A stretch of 64,000 bases of DNA from Sisyra terminalis (GCA_958496175.1 OY292275.1:21514001-21578000); one strand, 5' to 3'. Counted from the stretch's first letter, positions 50,469 through 63,439 are shown. Numbers and translations: made by a program. Notes: generated by a model not told the origin, from the sequence alone.

Positions 50469-51420
50469 GATATGGGGAGAGTGAACTATAAGCTTTAAGC
50501 TTAAATCCAATGGGAAAAATTAGGTGATTAGGGACGCTAGATTTGTTAAGGAATTTAAGTATTTTTTTGATGAGAGTAGGTAACCTACTATGATAAAAAA
50601 ACTTAATTGATTTGATGCACCGAATTTACATTAGCAATTTAAATCCTCCAATTCAGTCATGGCTCATTAATAGTTGACTTGAACGCTGTGCGGCGGTAAA
50701 TTTAAATCTATTTCTGACGATGATTTCAATTTATTTCTACATATTTTAATCACATTGCATAGAGCGGAATAAATTATTTAACTTATCAAACTAGTTCAAG
50801 AAATTAATAATGACAAAACTTTATAACGTTCACAAGCAAAAGCTCTCTGTCACTAAAGAGTGGAGAAAATCTTCTCTTTTCGTTTTGACTTTTCATCGTA
50901 TGTGCATGTATCTTTCTCCAACGTCTACCTACCCCTAAACGCTAACGTAAACTTATGCTAGTTCGCTTGAAAAACTTTTTCCCACGACTAACTTCCAACA
51001 TTATTATAAATATTATGAAAATAGGGAAATTATATTTAAATATATGTATATTTAAATAGATTTAAAGAAGAAGTAAGGGGATGTAGAGTTATTAAATTTG
51101 TTTTTCTATCAAGAGATTTGATGGTGGGTAAACCATTAAATTATATTTAGAGAAAAAGTATATATGTATGCAGAGGGGACAAAATGTTTGGGAAATTTAA
51201 ATTATTGATTGAAATGTTTATTTAATTAATTGTATCAACATAATTTTATATAGGAAGATAATTAAATTGGCAGCTGTGACATGTTCAATTAGATGTTATT
51301 GTAATGATGAAATCACAAAAATGGTAATTAAAATTTCATTTATAATAATTATATTTGTTAGTTTTACATGAAAACTTTGAAAAAATGTTCGTTACTGCAG
51401 AGCTGTCAGAAAAATCAACC
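50469..51420. other. Non-coding stretch
   Basis: AT-rich; nothing recognised apart from a stem-like atttaaatatatgtatatttaaat at 51034-51057. Confidence 0.4.
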
Positions 51421-51423
51421 TTA

Positions 51424-51608
51424 AGCAAACCATTCACGCTCCGACTTGCAGTCCAACTAGTCGGACTACTAGTTGGATCGCCTAAATGATCCGATTAGTC
51501 CGACTAGACATCTAACTTCCAACAAAACCATTCTCGATCTGACTTTAGATCCAACTTCGAAAGTCGGACCACAAGTTGAATTACAAGTTGGAGCGTGAAT
51601 GGCTTGCT
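51424..51608. mobile_element. PIF/Harbinger-type MITE
   Basis: It starts agcaaaccattcacgctccg and ends ggagcgtgaatggcttgct. The terminal inverted repeats run about 25 bases with two mismatches. It is flanked by TTA at 51421-51423 and 51609-51611, the 3-bp duplication typical of PIF/Harbinger. The interior has further nested palindromes around ccaactagtcggactactag. 185 bases, no coding capacity. Confidence 0.85.
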
Positions 51609-51611
51609 TTA

Positions 51612-52336
51612 GATACCTACTTAGAAGTAACTAAGATACATTAAAGTATCTAAGTTACTGTATCTTAGTTCCATTATTTTTTTGGCAAAAAGTAACTAGT
51701 ATGTTTGAAACTTTTAAAAAAGAACTGTATCTTGTTATTTAAAAAAGAATCTTTGATAATTTCTGGTATCTAAGATACTTTTTTTTTAAAAGTTACTATA
51801 AATAAAGTATGTATAATAAAGAATACATTTGAGTACCTACTTGACTACGCCGTTGTATACAATAATGTTTACTTTGTATTTTTTTTTGTTGGCTTATTTT
51901 AACTATTTTATTTGTATTTCACTCAAATTAGCTGTTTGGGATGTTTGATGTTTTAATATATTTTTTTATTTCATTTATAGCTTTATTTTGTTTAGTTTCA
52001 TATAGTTTAATAAACACTTTTTACATTAATCTTCTATCGGTTTTAAAGTATGTCATGTTCACAGGGTTTAGGGTTAAGAATTACATCATTTTCTCTTTCT
52101 TAAATTGATAAAGAAAAGAAATACATTATCTGATTGCCTAAGAACTTTACCTAATACATTATGAAACTTAGCATATATCATACATCATTTGCAAAGTAAC
52201 TAAAAAAAAAGTTTTAAGTATCTTAAAAAGTATCTTACGATAAGTATTAAGATTTAAGTTCCTTTTTTCCAAGATACCCAAAGTATCAAAGTAATTTCGG
52301 TTACTTTTTAAGAAAGTAACTATCTAGTCTCTATAC
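51612..52336. repeat. Stretch rich in inverted 'aagtatctaagttac' words
   Basis: Words such as agtaactaagatac, aagtatctaagttactg, gtatcttag, caaagtatcaaag and gttactttttaagaaagtaac occur in both orientations, clustered near 51619-51690 and 52220-52325. They look like the two ends of a decayed inverted-repeat element of about 0.7 kb, interrupted by plain AT-rich sequence. Confidence 0.45.
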
Positions 52337-52838
52337 CAGGTCTTCTTAAACCATGGGTTGCGACCCCCAAGTGGGATCGCGTAGCAAAAGTCTGGGGTCG
52401 TGAGAGATTTTAATGTCAAATATTTAATCAGGCACATCCATTTCATTAAATAGTTTCCTTTAATTTTAATTGAACACTTACCAATCAACGACTGCGTTCG
52501 AATTCAAGCGAAATCAAGCGAACTAAAACGGTCAGAGTTCCCTTTTATTTATGTTTTTGCAAAAAAAGCAATTTTGATGAGAAATAGGGCATATAATTTT
52601 TGTAACTATAATAAATACAATTTTATAACTTTTCGTGCAATTTTTTATTTTAGACTTTTGTATGTTTCTAAACGAATTATAAAACCATATATTTTTATAT
52701 GTAATATGTGCATATTATTACCTAATAAATAAATCATCAAAAACATTTATTTATTTTTCTTTTATATTTATTTAGGGTCGTCAGGAAATTCGCAATCATA
52801 AATGGGGTCGTATATGAAAAAAAGTTTAAGAAGCTTTG
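52337..52838. mobile_element. hAT-like nonautonomous element
   Basis: The left end caggtcttcttaaac and right end gtttaagaagctttg form a 15-bp imperfect terminal inverted repeat, with subterminal gggttgcgaccccc and ggggtcg. The flanks ctctatac and ctctagaa agree at 6 of 8 positions, consistent with an old 8-bp duplication. About 500 bases with no transposase. Confidence 0.65.
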
Positions 52839-54778
52839 CTCTAGAATCTAGAGCAAGGCTTCTTAAAGTATCTTAAGTATCTAGAGTCTAGATACTTTCC
52901 AAGGCTACCTTTGACGACTCTGGTTACTAAGGAGTTTTCTGATTATTATCAATTTAGTAAAATGGTCAAATTTAATGATAGGGGGATTTATTTATTTATT
53001 TATGAACTATATCTATCACTGGTTGAAATTTTAAAAGTTATGTTCTTGTTTAAATTTTGTAGATCATTGGGTTAAGTATATCTTTGATTCAAAGAGATAT
53101 TTATAAAAAAATATTTATTATGAATTTATAATTTCAATATGAACCATAGGATGTAGGTGAGTATATAATTTTGCTACCAGTAATGATTTGAATAACAATT
53201 AATAGTGGATCAGGGGTTGTAACAAATAGTCACATTACTTTTTACAATTGTTATTTCTTATTTTTTTTGAGTGATAGTGAAAATGATAAAGTCTAGTATT
53301 TCGATTTCCATGTCATGTTCTTGGTACTTTTTCCGTTAAGGTTTACGAGAAATTCAATTCCAATTCTGACAAAAACAGATATAAAAGTAAATATAAACTT
53401 AAACATTCCTATTGTAATATACACAAACCATATTATATATCAGTATGTAAATCTTCCACCTCTTACTACGCCAGTTGCCGCTAGCATCCGGCAATTCTTC
53501 ACTTTGTTTTATTTCGTTGTACTATATAGATATAGATATGTAAAAGTAACTCTGGTACAAAGTAAGGAGAGGAAATAGATCAAAAAAGGAGTGCAACAAA
53601 AATGAATTGAACGATGGAGACGAGAAACGAAAGTTTTTATGGGACGATTGAAATGCTTTTGTGCAAGACGATTAGTTTTGCTCGCAAACAAGTAGCTTTT
53701 TTCGAATGCGCGACACGTTTTCGTTAATTTTTTTGTATTTGTTACGAAATAGAAGCTTTTGATTTCCTAGGAAAAGTTTCGCTTTGTCTCTTCGTTAATC
53801 TGCGATTCTATTTTTAACGCTCTCTAAAAATAAAACATTCGCCGACTAAAAATATTTACGTGGAAGTAATTAATGCGTCTAATTATTGACAAAAATTAAA
53901 AAGAAATAGATGAACGGTAAGCTCTGGTTCATGACACTGTTGCCTAAGAAGTAGAATTACCATCTTCATCTGGGTAAACATTTTTTTTGGAAAAATGTAA
54001 CGATTATGAAATATATTTCATCGAGAAAAATTTGGAGAAATCACGTCTTTTAGTTTCATGTATTGTTGAATGGGTTGGTGTATTATTGGTATGGTTGAGG
54101 AATAAGGGAATAATAATAACTTTTACTTAAAAAAAATCAATACTTATAATAATTGTAACGAAACCACTGGCCTCATTTGTTTTTGTATATAGTTGCATAT
54201 CCGCTGAGGTCGGAATGTTTTTCTTTCAGACCCTATCATCGAGGGGGAGGTCTAAAATCGTCACCAAGTTCTGCTGGGGCTGATCGGCTTGGATGATTGG
54301 CGACTTTTGAAACACCGATAATGTGAGGATAGATGTCCTGCTTTTTCAGGAATTCTGAAAGAACAGCATCGTTTCGGTTATTCCGACTCCAGCCGGAGTT
54401 ATTTAGACTCCTGAATCGGCCTAATATTTGCAATTTCTTTTATTTAAAAGAATAATTTTTAACACCATAATTTAATCACAATAATTATTATTATTGTTGT
54501 GGTTTATTTAATTTCAGATTAAATAAATTATTTTATTAAAATTGAGCTTTTTTGTGTGGCTATCTCCATTAACAATTTTTTTTGTGCAAAATAGGTAGAG
54601 ACGCAGTTGTGACTTAAAAGTAAGTCCCTTTATTCTTTTAGGTTCAATTGTAATTACAAAAAAGCATGTGCTCATGAGGTAGTAGTGGCTCCAGCACCTT
54701 AGAGGTTCTAAATTTTATCATTTGGACGTGGCAAACGCAATTCATCCTTTCCACGTGGTGAAAGTTTGCCATTTTGTC
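52839..54778. other. Non-coding stretch
   Basis: 52845-52920 repeats the aagtatcttaagtatctag words described for 51612-52336. A minus open frame at 54236-54433 (ending AELGDDFRPPPR) is unlike its AT-rich surroundings and may be a transposon remnant, but I do not recognise it. No host gene was seen. Confidence 0.4.
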
Positions 54779-54990
54779 TCACAATAAGTTAATTAATTTT
54801 GCAATCCTTGTTTTTATTATGGTCTTCTCCCACCTCTCCATTAACCTGTCGATACCGTTTCGCCAAAAATCACCCGATATGGTATCAAAATAGTTCCTGG
54901 GCCAGTTTTTAAGGTCCTTTTCATTGTCAGACAGAGAACAGAAAATATGGTAAGACGTTGGTGAAAAACCCCTATCGAGAAAGCCAAACC
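54779..54990 (-). pseudogene. mariner transposase C-terminal remnant (minus)
   Basis: The minus strand keeps a readable tail of a mariner-type DDD transposase: GFSPTSYHIFCSLSDNE, then FWRNGIDRLMERWEKTI, stopping at 54779. This matches the conserved C-terminal pattern SPDLSPSDYHLFRSL...F..GI.KL.ERW.K. Only about 65 residues remain, and the catalytic DDD region is absent. Confidence 0.75.
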
Positions 54991-55009
54991 ATACTCTTTC
55001 TAGAGAATC

Positions 55010-55205
55010 TCAGGCTCCATGTCCGATGGATTACCCTGTTGAACCATATGAATCTTCGACAATGAAGAGGATCTTAAAAACTGGCTGAGCAGAATTTTTG
55101 ACACCAGAACGATTTTTGGCAAAACGGCATTGACATGTTAAACAGTGGGAGGAGACCTAATATAATAGAAACGACGAATACAAAATTGGTTAATTTATTG
55201 TTTTA
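55010..55205 (+). pseudogene. mariner transposase C-terminal remnant (plus, inverted partner)
   Basis: This is the same sequence as 54779-54990 in the opposite orientation (accatatgaatc, tcttaaaaactggc, gatttttggcaaaacgg align). It has more stops and frameshifts. The pair forms an imperfect palindrome about 0.4 kb long. Confidence 0.7.
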
Positions 55206-57135
55206 ACTATTGATTTTTACTAAAGTAAAAGTCTTTGACAAAAACGCTACGAACCTATTCCTCAATCTAAAGGCTGATACAGACGCTACGTTTTGCACAA
55301 CCTTTTGTCTGTACAGTTCAACATGTTGCAGACAAATCGTTGCGTGTAGATTGAGTGGAAAAGCGCGCAGTTTTGAGTCCGGCACGAAGACGGTACAGTT
55401 GCAGCGATTACTGAGCACTAGAGCATAGATATCCATGAACTGTGCAGACAAGTCGGTGCGTGTAAACGTTAGCATAGTTTTCTGATTCATTTTTTCCTCA
55501 GTTTCAATTCGTATTACTATTCATTTTGCTGTTTTTACTCAGGTATTTTCTTTGATGATCTACGGTATCACTAGTTCCAATAAATAATTGGGAATTTGAA
55601 AAAAAAAATATTGATTTTTTTCATGTATTTTAAAACTTTATTATTAATAATATTGATATTTAATGCAAAAAACTTAAAAAAAATTTTTGCAATTAATTAT
55701 AAACGATTAAAAATTGATAAAATTTAAAAAAAAATCACGTGACTATAAACGCGCCATGAATGGTCACCATAGTTGTGACGTAATAATGTTATAGCTATTT
55801 AATAACAATACAGCGTTTACAGCTATTACACGTGACTAGACAATAATATGGAAAATTTATTGCTAAAAAACGAGTCGTTAGTTGATTCCAATTAGCTATG
55901 TGTGATAAATGATTTATAAAGGCAAAGTCTGATAATATTCCTGCACTGCTTGAAACCATTTATTTCGACGTTTGCCATCTTGGGGAACATTTAAAAACAT
56001 TTTGTTAGGAGTTGTTTTTATAGTATTCGTTCATAATGGTACAAAACAAGAACGATAACTTTTAAGGTTCGACATGCTCAATATAAATTTCAATATTTAA
56101 CTATCACAACAGAATTAAATCAATCAAAACACTGTACTTATTATTTCTGTATCAACTGCAATCATTGACAACTAACATTAGGACGTCACACGCGCTCGTG
56201 TTTGTTCGGGAGCTGTCGGCGTGTTTTCGGTACTAGATTCAAAAAATTCAAAAATTAATTTTTATTTTGAAATAACTTTTAAATTATTGCGAAAATAAAA
56301 AAATAAAAAATAGTTTTCCTATAAAACTTATATATGATCTTTCCATTTATCACAAAAAAAAAAAAAATCACAAACCCAATTATCTGTGTCTTTGTACATT
56401 TTCAAGTAGTTCCTCCAATTATTAGGTTCATCATACTATTTTCGTAGATATCTAATACGGAAAAAGTGCTGCCTTTTTAGAAACCACCGCTGTGACTTTG
56501 ATTGCCGGGTATTTCTTAACGTGTCAATTTTTTTAACAAGACTACTATGCCAAAATTGATTAGAGAAGTACTTCCTTCATCACTATATCAAACAAAACAA
56601 AGTAAAATATACAGATATCTGCAATATGTAGATGCTCTAAAAATAGCAATGTTTTCATTTCGTCTTAAGACAGTGCAGACAAAAGACCGGTCTTTACTAG
56701 GCATATAGGAAATATAGTATATATATATTGTGTGAAACATTCGTTTTTTTTTATTTTTTATTTTTTTTTTTACAATTTCCGTCGCTTTCAACATCGGCGG
56801 TCATATCGCGACTTTATTTTTCTGTTTCAAGGAAATTAGAGAGATATAAAATTGTATAAGAAGTTAAAATAAATGTTAACATATTATAACTTTTACCCAA
56901 AATGTTAACTAAGATTTTTGTATATATTTGAAATCCAATCTTCATATATTCAATAAATTTTACGGTCCAATCTCATCAGTTATCATTAAAAGATATTAAT
57001 CCGAGAATTACCAACGTCGAATAAATATGAATTGTAAGAAAGCGCATTTCTTGATATAGTCACTTCATTGGTCTTTCGGTCAGCGTAAAGGTAGTCTGGT
57101 TACCGATAGAAGTTGCGTTTATTTGTGTGCTTGTT
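55206..57135. other. Non-coding stretch
   Basis: At 55275-55475 the words gcagacaaatcgttgcgtgta and gcagacaagtcggtgcgtgta recur about 130 bases apart, with acagacgctacgttttgcac upstream. This more GC-rich block looks like a transposon fragment of unknown type. The minus open frame across it (55203-55490) is probably not a gene. Confidence 0.4.
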
Positions 57136-57139
57136 TTTT

Positions 57140-57300
57140 TTATTAATCGTCGCTTTATAACTACCAAGATCTTTAGCAACTCTAACGTTAATAAAGGATC
57201 GTAAATCGAGAAATATCAAAAATTTCCTAACTTTTGAACCCAACACCTACCGGTTTGAAGCAGTCACCTTTACCACTCGGCCGCCAATAGGCTTCTTTTT
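57140..57300 (-). mobile_element. tRNA-derived SINE, copy C
   Basis: Minus strand: A-box-like ggcggccgagtggtaaagg (plus ccactcggccgcc near 57275-57287), B-box-like gggttcaaaag, then the shared body (plus: gatctttagcaactc, taaatcgagaaatatcaaaa). Poly(T) at about 57126-57136 on the plus strand corresponds to the A-rich tail. Confidence 0.75.
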
Positions 57301-60300
57301 TGTACAGAAAAAAATTAAAATGACTATTACAAGTGGGTCCATACTTTCAAAAAGTGAACATATTCAAAAAACTGTTTAGCTTCTAGGAATTATTTCATTC
57401 AAATTAGTTTTGTACTTAGAAAACTTAGTAAAATATAACATATTTTGGAAACTAATAAAATACATTGTAATGAAAAGTTAGTAGTAAAAAATATTTATTG
57501 CAAATAATTTGATATTGAAAATTTTTCAAATTTAACATTATTTTCACACGATATATATTAAAATGAGTTTCTATTATCTATATTTTGAATCATTATTGAC
57601 ACTTTTCCATTGTAAGCACGGAAAAGCTCTGATGTTGGTGATGACTATTGATGCATTTTATTGAGGCTTTAATATCTACATTTTTAACGCCTGTTTTACA
57701 TTGGTTGAATCTGAAAATGGCTATTTCTCGGAGTTATTCTTTTTTTCCACTTAAGCTGCTAGTACATACTTCAAGTAGCTTAAATTTGAAACCAGAAACT
57801 TTCAAATGTACATATAAATATGTACAGAATGGTATATGTTGACAGAAAACAAAAATTTAAAAAAATATGAAATAATTTGAGATTAAAACTTTTCGAAAGC
57901 ACCGATTTAATTGTACAGCTTGCTCAAATAGCTTTTAATTGCCCTTGTTTTTATAGACAATGATTCTCACATTTAATTAAATAGCGAGAGAACTATATTG
58001 AGAGAAAAGTTTTTCTACATGTTAAATCCATTACGGTTTTAACATAATTTAAAAAGTGTTTAAAATTTTTACGATCTTGTATATGTTTATTATATACAAT
58101 AAAACAATAAAAATATTTCTAAGTTGTTTGACAAATGTGTTAGTCAAATAGAGATGAAAAATATGGGAGGAGAACAACTAAAGCTTTGCGATTTGCGCAA
58201 TAGCTGTTCGTTGAGCTTTTGGTCGCGCGTCTTTGTTGTAAAGCGCTTTCCCATCGCGGATTTCGTTTGGTTAGTCTTTGGCGCGTCGCTGTCTAATGTA
58301 GTTGTGTCATTTTTCCGGCTTTGCTGTAAAACTTAAAAATCGTATTTGTTCTGTCTTATTGTCGTAATATATAAAAAAAGAATAGCATTCCAACTAAAAT
58401 TATTGAAAAAAATAAAACATTAACTTTTTCTATAAGTAGTTATAAACTTGTGTTTGCAACTTTTAAAGTGGGTTCTTAGTTGAAAAAGTTTGAAAAGAAG
58501 GTTTGGCATTTTATAAACTATTTACAAGGTATAAAACAAGCATGAAAAGCTATCGACTGTATAAGGCGAAAATTGTTTTGCAAGATGATTTTATTATACG
58601 TTCCATTTGATTTTTCATATTAATTTATTTTGACAGAAAATTTGAAAGGGAAAAGGAAAATAACTACAATGTTGTACTGGTGCGAGTTTAGCTGTATAAT
58701 GTATGAGAGGAATTGATGGGTTTAGGTGCCGAGGAATATATAAAAAATCTCTTATGGTTTTAAGCTTGGCTTTTGAGACCGTTAAAAAGTAACATGATAT
58801 TTTTAAAGTATCACATAGCGATAAAGTTTACGAAAAGAAGATATAATATTTTATCAAGGCAGCAATTTGACAAAAGAGTAATTTTTTATAAAACATTGAA
58901 ATGTTTATTGAGTTTTTAGATTTTGAAATAATCACTTTATACTTTCGTGTTTTTAACATTTCATTAATGTACTTGAAAGGAAGTAAAATAAAAGTCAACA
59001 GGTTAATTTAAATTTGCGTTCAAACGGAAGAAAATAGTTAACGCCCTTTTCCGTTTCCTATTACCTTAAATTTAATTTAGAGGTGTATTTATTTGAAAGA
59101 AATCAGATAGCTGTGAAGTATTGCAGAAAATTAACAAGAGAGTTCATTATAAAATTTCAAAATAAAAATTAAAATATATATTATAGAAAATTTTCCATTG
59201 TTGAATTTCTTTTTAAATATTACAAGGAAATACAAGGATCTTTTATTCGGGTTTTACTCTTCTTCCTTTCCTTTCTTTTCGTTTCTTTAGATATTTATCA
59301 AAACAAAATATTTTTACGAGTTTTAAGAGGTTTTCGTTAAGAATTTTACATAGTACTCAGGGATTAAGGGATTTACGTATGAAAATCTGAAATGTGCGTG
59401 TTCTCTTTTTACATTTTTAAGTAGGATTATTTTTTGATAATATATATATTTCTATAGCTTACTTTACGTTTGGAAGGTGTTAGGGATATATTTTTACGAG
59501 TTGAGAATTTATAATTACCAACATATTTTAATCCTGAAAAGCTCAGGGTGTAGAAATCTTTTTCCGGGTTTTTTAAAGCAATTTACGTATTTCTTTGTAG
59601 ACGTAAAAAAAAGGCAGGTAATTTTTCTAACCTTAATTAGTTATGTAAATATACGTGCATGAAATGAAAAAAACATGAATTAAAAAACATACAACAAAAT
59701 GTTAAAAGACAAGCCGTGTAGATCAACAGAGCCTTAATGAAAACGAATTGTTGTGGAAGAAAAATAAGATTTATTTGGAACATGTTGGGAAAAATGCTAT
59801 GTGTTATGGTAGATTTGTGTTATTTTCAGAAAATTGAATTAAATGTTAGCACAAAATACAAACCATACGTACGTAATAAATCAATCACCCACATTGATTT
59901 TCTGCGAATTTAATTTTAAAAGAGATATTACCATTTTCATCTATAGCGATCCAATAGTAAAAAATAAAAATTAAACTAGTCTCAAAATTAGAAAAATTGA
60001 ACTTTATTAAATATTTTTGTTTATAAGTCCACAGTATGGCATAATTAAACTTTTCCCAACGAACACCAATTTTGGTTGTAAATTATATATTTATCTTAAA
60101 ACTTTGGTACAATAGTTTATAACCAAAGAACTTTCGAATAACAGTAAATGAATTTGAAATATTAAATAAGCAATGATCAATTGAACATTAGAAATTCTTC
60201 TATTCAAAGAACACTAGATTCGTTTTACTTAAATCAGGATTGATATTTTGGAAACTATGAAAGCTCATTACAACATTAAAGATCAGTATTTTCACATTTA

Positions 60301-62939
60301 GTTATAGTGACATTTATCATCCAGATAAAATTTTATTCTAAGGATTGAGAAAACATATGTATTTTCATCTTAGAATATGCGTAGGATAAATGTGTAAGGC
60401 TTATCTAACAGATAATGATTTTTTAGTAAATAGCTATCTTAAGGATATGACTTATATATCTTTAAGTGAAAAGAGTGACCCTAAGTTTGAAAAGGTGGGC
60501 TCAAATGAAATGTTCTTTTAGGTCAAAATAGTATATTGAATTGTCACCTAGTTATTTCTTTTGCTAAGCAAAAATTCTGAAATTATAACTTTATAAATTT
60601 AATGCATCACTTTTTTGTATAAGACCTTTGATTTAGCTCTTATTATCTATTACTTTATATAAAATGATGGTTTAATAAAATGAAGTAATGAATTAGTATT
60701 GTCGATAAGAAAAATTTATATTTCCGTATATAAAGTTCAAAATATTATGTTTTTCGATGCAGATATAATACAAACATTGCGAAACGATTATTATTTTTTG
60801 TTGAGGATGTATTTACCTACTATTGATCATTTATCTCTTTTATTATCTTTTAATAATTATTTTTTTTAAGTTTCCTGTAGATTTTCCATATTTTTTCCCA
60901 TTTTGTGGTTTTAAAATTACATTTGAAAGCTATGAAATATTTCAAGATTAATATAAACCCTACAATCGATGAATTAAGAAAATTAGGTGAAATCAAGTTA
61001 ATAAAATGATAATATATGGGACCTAGACATTAGGACCCTGGTCGTTAAACTACGGTCCGTGAAAATTGTTTGCACGGCCGGAAATTTTTTTTAGTAGATA
61101 ATATCAAAAGGGTGAGATTTATCGGCTCGGCAAAATTAGATAAACTAACGACTGAAAAGGTTTTTGAAACGCCAATAAAATATTTAAAACGACCAACAGT
61201 GCTTTATGTGACAAAAAAACTATCGTTCGATAAAAGTGAATATTCAACGACAAAGAAAAATTTTCCATGACCAATTTGTATTGCTCAAAGAAAAATAATC
61301 TTTAGAACGACAAAATATATATATCTAAAAGAAAGATAAATTAACTACAGTAGGTATTAGCTTTAAGCAAAATAAAAATTAACATTTCTTGATAATGAAT
61401 TATTTATTTTCAGTTTTGTTTTTATAACAATTTGGTAGTTTAATTTGCCAAAATTGATATGTAATGCAATGACACTGTATATAAAAATGCAAATAGAAAT
61501 GATAAAACTAACATTAAAATAAGGTTTTCTATTCTAGAATCAAAGTTTTTTTCGATATAGCTGGACGTTCGCGCTTACGCTTTTGACCAAACGATATTAA
61601 TTTTCAGGTTTTCAGTATCTAGTTTTGTCTTTTGAGGTTTCGGAATATTTTTTTATCTCATGATGGCCAATAGGACATTTGGCTTTGTACAATCAGGTTT
61701 TGTACGTAAACCTGTTGGGCATTCGCCTTTCTGGCATTCTGGATCTTTTTTAATCGTTGGTTTAACTATTTTTTTCGTTTGAATATTGACGTTAATAGAA
61801 TTATAGTTGACGAGAATTTATATTATTAAGTGTTAAATATCTTGTCGTACAAAAAACCTATTCTGGCGGACCAATATACTCCCCATATCAAAATATAATT
61901 TAACACATGAAATTTACTGAAGTCATCGAGTTGGCAAATAATGACTTTATATTGGTCACAGGTAGCAATTGTTTTACAGTGGAGTAATTGCGTTTTGATA
62001 GCTCATTAAAATATGTCAATTGACATGGTAGTATGGTGGTTGATGGTGGTATAAACTAAGCAATCCAAGAATTTGTGGCTTGAAATGAAACTTCATATTG
62101 GTTTACGTGGCTTTTGACTGGGAAAGTGTGACGACCACTACAATTGGGTGGTACTTTTTTAGTCAATTTCGGATTTATTCAATATTTCTTCAAAAATATA
62201 TTCCTATAACTTTGAAAAAAAAAACTTTTTAAGTTTTAGCCTTTCTCTATTACATTAGCATGTGCATGGGGAATGATACGTGATGATAGGTGACGATATA
62301 TTCATAACATGAAGATTACATAGACTTTCCCGGTAATATCTTTCTTTGTTCGATTTTTTTTCTAATTCTTGAAGTCTAATTCATGTCTACGTTTATTGAA
62401 AATGTTATCAAAAGTACAAACATAGTATATTTTTTAGAATTTCATACAACAATTGTAACCTTAAAATGAGCCTTGTAACCTTAACCTTTTAAATGAGCCG
62501 CACCCTTTTGAATCTGAAAATAGATTCTTGCATCCCATACCAAAATTTAATTTCTTACGGAACTCATATTTTGTAAAAAAATCATAAAATAATATACTAA
62601 AAAGGGTGAAACCTCATATAACAAAGTTTTTCCTTGAGCCTTGAATATTTACCTTCACTTGTATTTGAGACACATTTTTTCCCTAAACTACTCCAAAATG
62701 AGCAAAAATACTTTAGCACTCTTAGCGTACTAAAGGTTAATGCTTGATTTTGTATTACTTGCACATGATTTCATTGTGTTTGGCATGCCGCTCCCCAAAG
62801 TGCTGACGTATACTGCCGAAGACGTCGAATGATGGAAGTATATAGAAGGCACTTGTCGTTTAAGTTTATAAAAAAGTCAAATTTATAAACCTTTCACATG
62901 GAACCTTTACAAAAAAAATTCTTAAATAAACATTAAAAA
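57301..62939. other. 5.6-kb non-coding stretch
   Basis: No supported exon or complete repeat. A GC-richer block at 58190-58320 has an open frame (58124-58336) of no recognisable family. The string accctggtcgttaaactacggtccgtg near 61032-61060 resembles a hAT end without a partner. Confidence 0.4.
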
Positions 62940-63130
62940 GCCAATATATTGTCAAGCCTTGGACGCCTTATTTTATATGTATTTTCAATTGCTTGGTTGC
63001 ACCTGATAATGTCGCTACTAAAGGTTAAATATTGACTTTTGTCTTAATTTGATATGATTTTTTTAACATTGATAAATATTTTATTTGTCAATTTGATATA
63101 TGAAATTTGTTTACAACTGACAAAATAATC

Positions 63131-63175
63131 ATTACCTGATGATGACAGTCAAAAACTGTTGAAAAGCGTCGTAAT
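63131..63175 (+). ncRNA. Hammerhead-ribozyme-like motif with CTGATGA and GAAA boxes
   Basis: Order and pairing fit a type I hammerhead: stem I ATTAC (63131-63135) with GTAAT (63171-63175), core CTGATGA (63136-63142), stem II ACAGT (63145-63149) with ACTGT (63155-63159), core GAAA (63161-63164), and cleavage triplet GTC (63168-63170). Helix III would be nearly absent, a state known for hammerheads of Penelope-like retroelements. Position 10.1 is unpaired, so activity is uncertain. No flanking Penelope coding sequence was seen. Confidence 0.45.
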
Positions 63176-63227
63176 CAAGAAAGAAATTGAGTCATAGGAC
63201 ATATATTATTATAAATTAATTGATTTT

Positions 63228-63430
63228 TTTTTTGGTCTAAGATTAAATTCAGTATAATCAAATTTTTTTCTTAATGATTATTATTTGATTTTTGTAAAAT
63301 GTTTCATCGCCTTTCGGGATCTTATCAAGTACCCAATTGATTACTTGACTACCTGAATGAGTACTTGATAAAGTCTCGAAAGGCGACGAAACGTGGCACA
63401 AAAATCAATTAAACCAAATTCTTCTTTTTT
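63228..63430. mobile_element. Foldback element sharing the centre of the 46.5-kb element
   Basis: Contains two inverted copies of the ttgataaag/gaaaggcgacgaaac unit, 63297-63332 (minus) and 63361-63395 (plus), within a partly palindromic stretch (ttcttaatgattattatttg on the left). The same left sequence precedes the motif at 46708-46735, so both belong to one family. Confidence 0.6.
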
Positions 63431-63439
63431 TTCTTAACT

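Noticed and set aside
54236..54433. Minus-strand open frame of 65 codons
   Set aside because: Codon composition looks slightly coding, but I found no family, partner exon or promoter; kept only as a possible transposon scrap.
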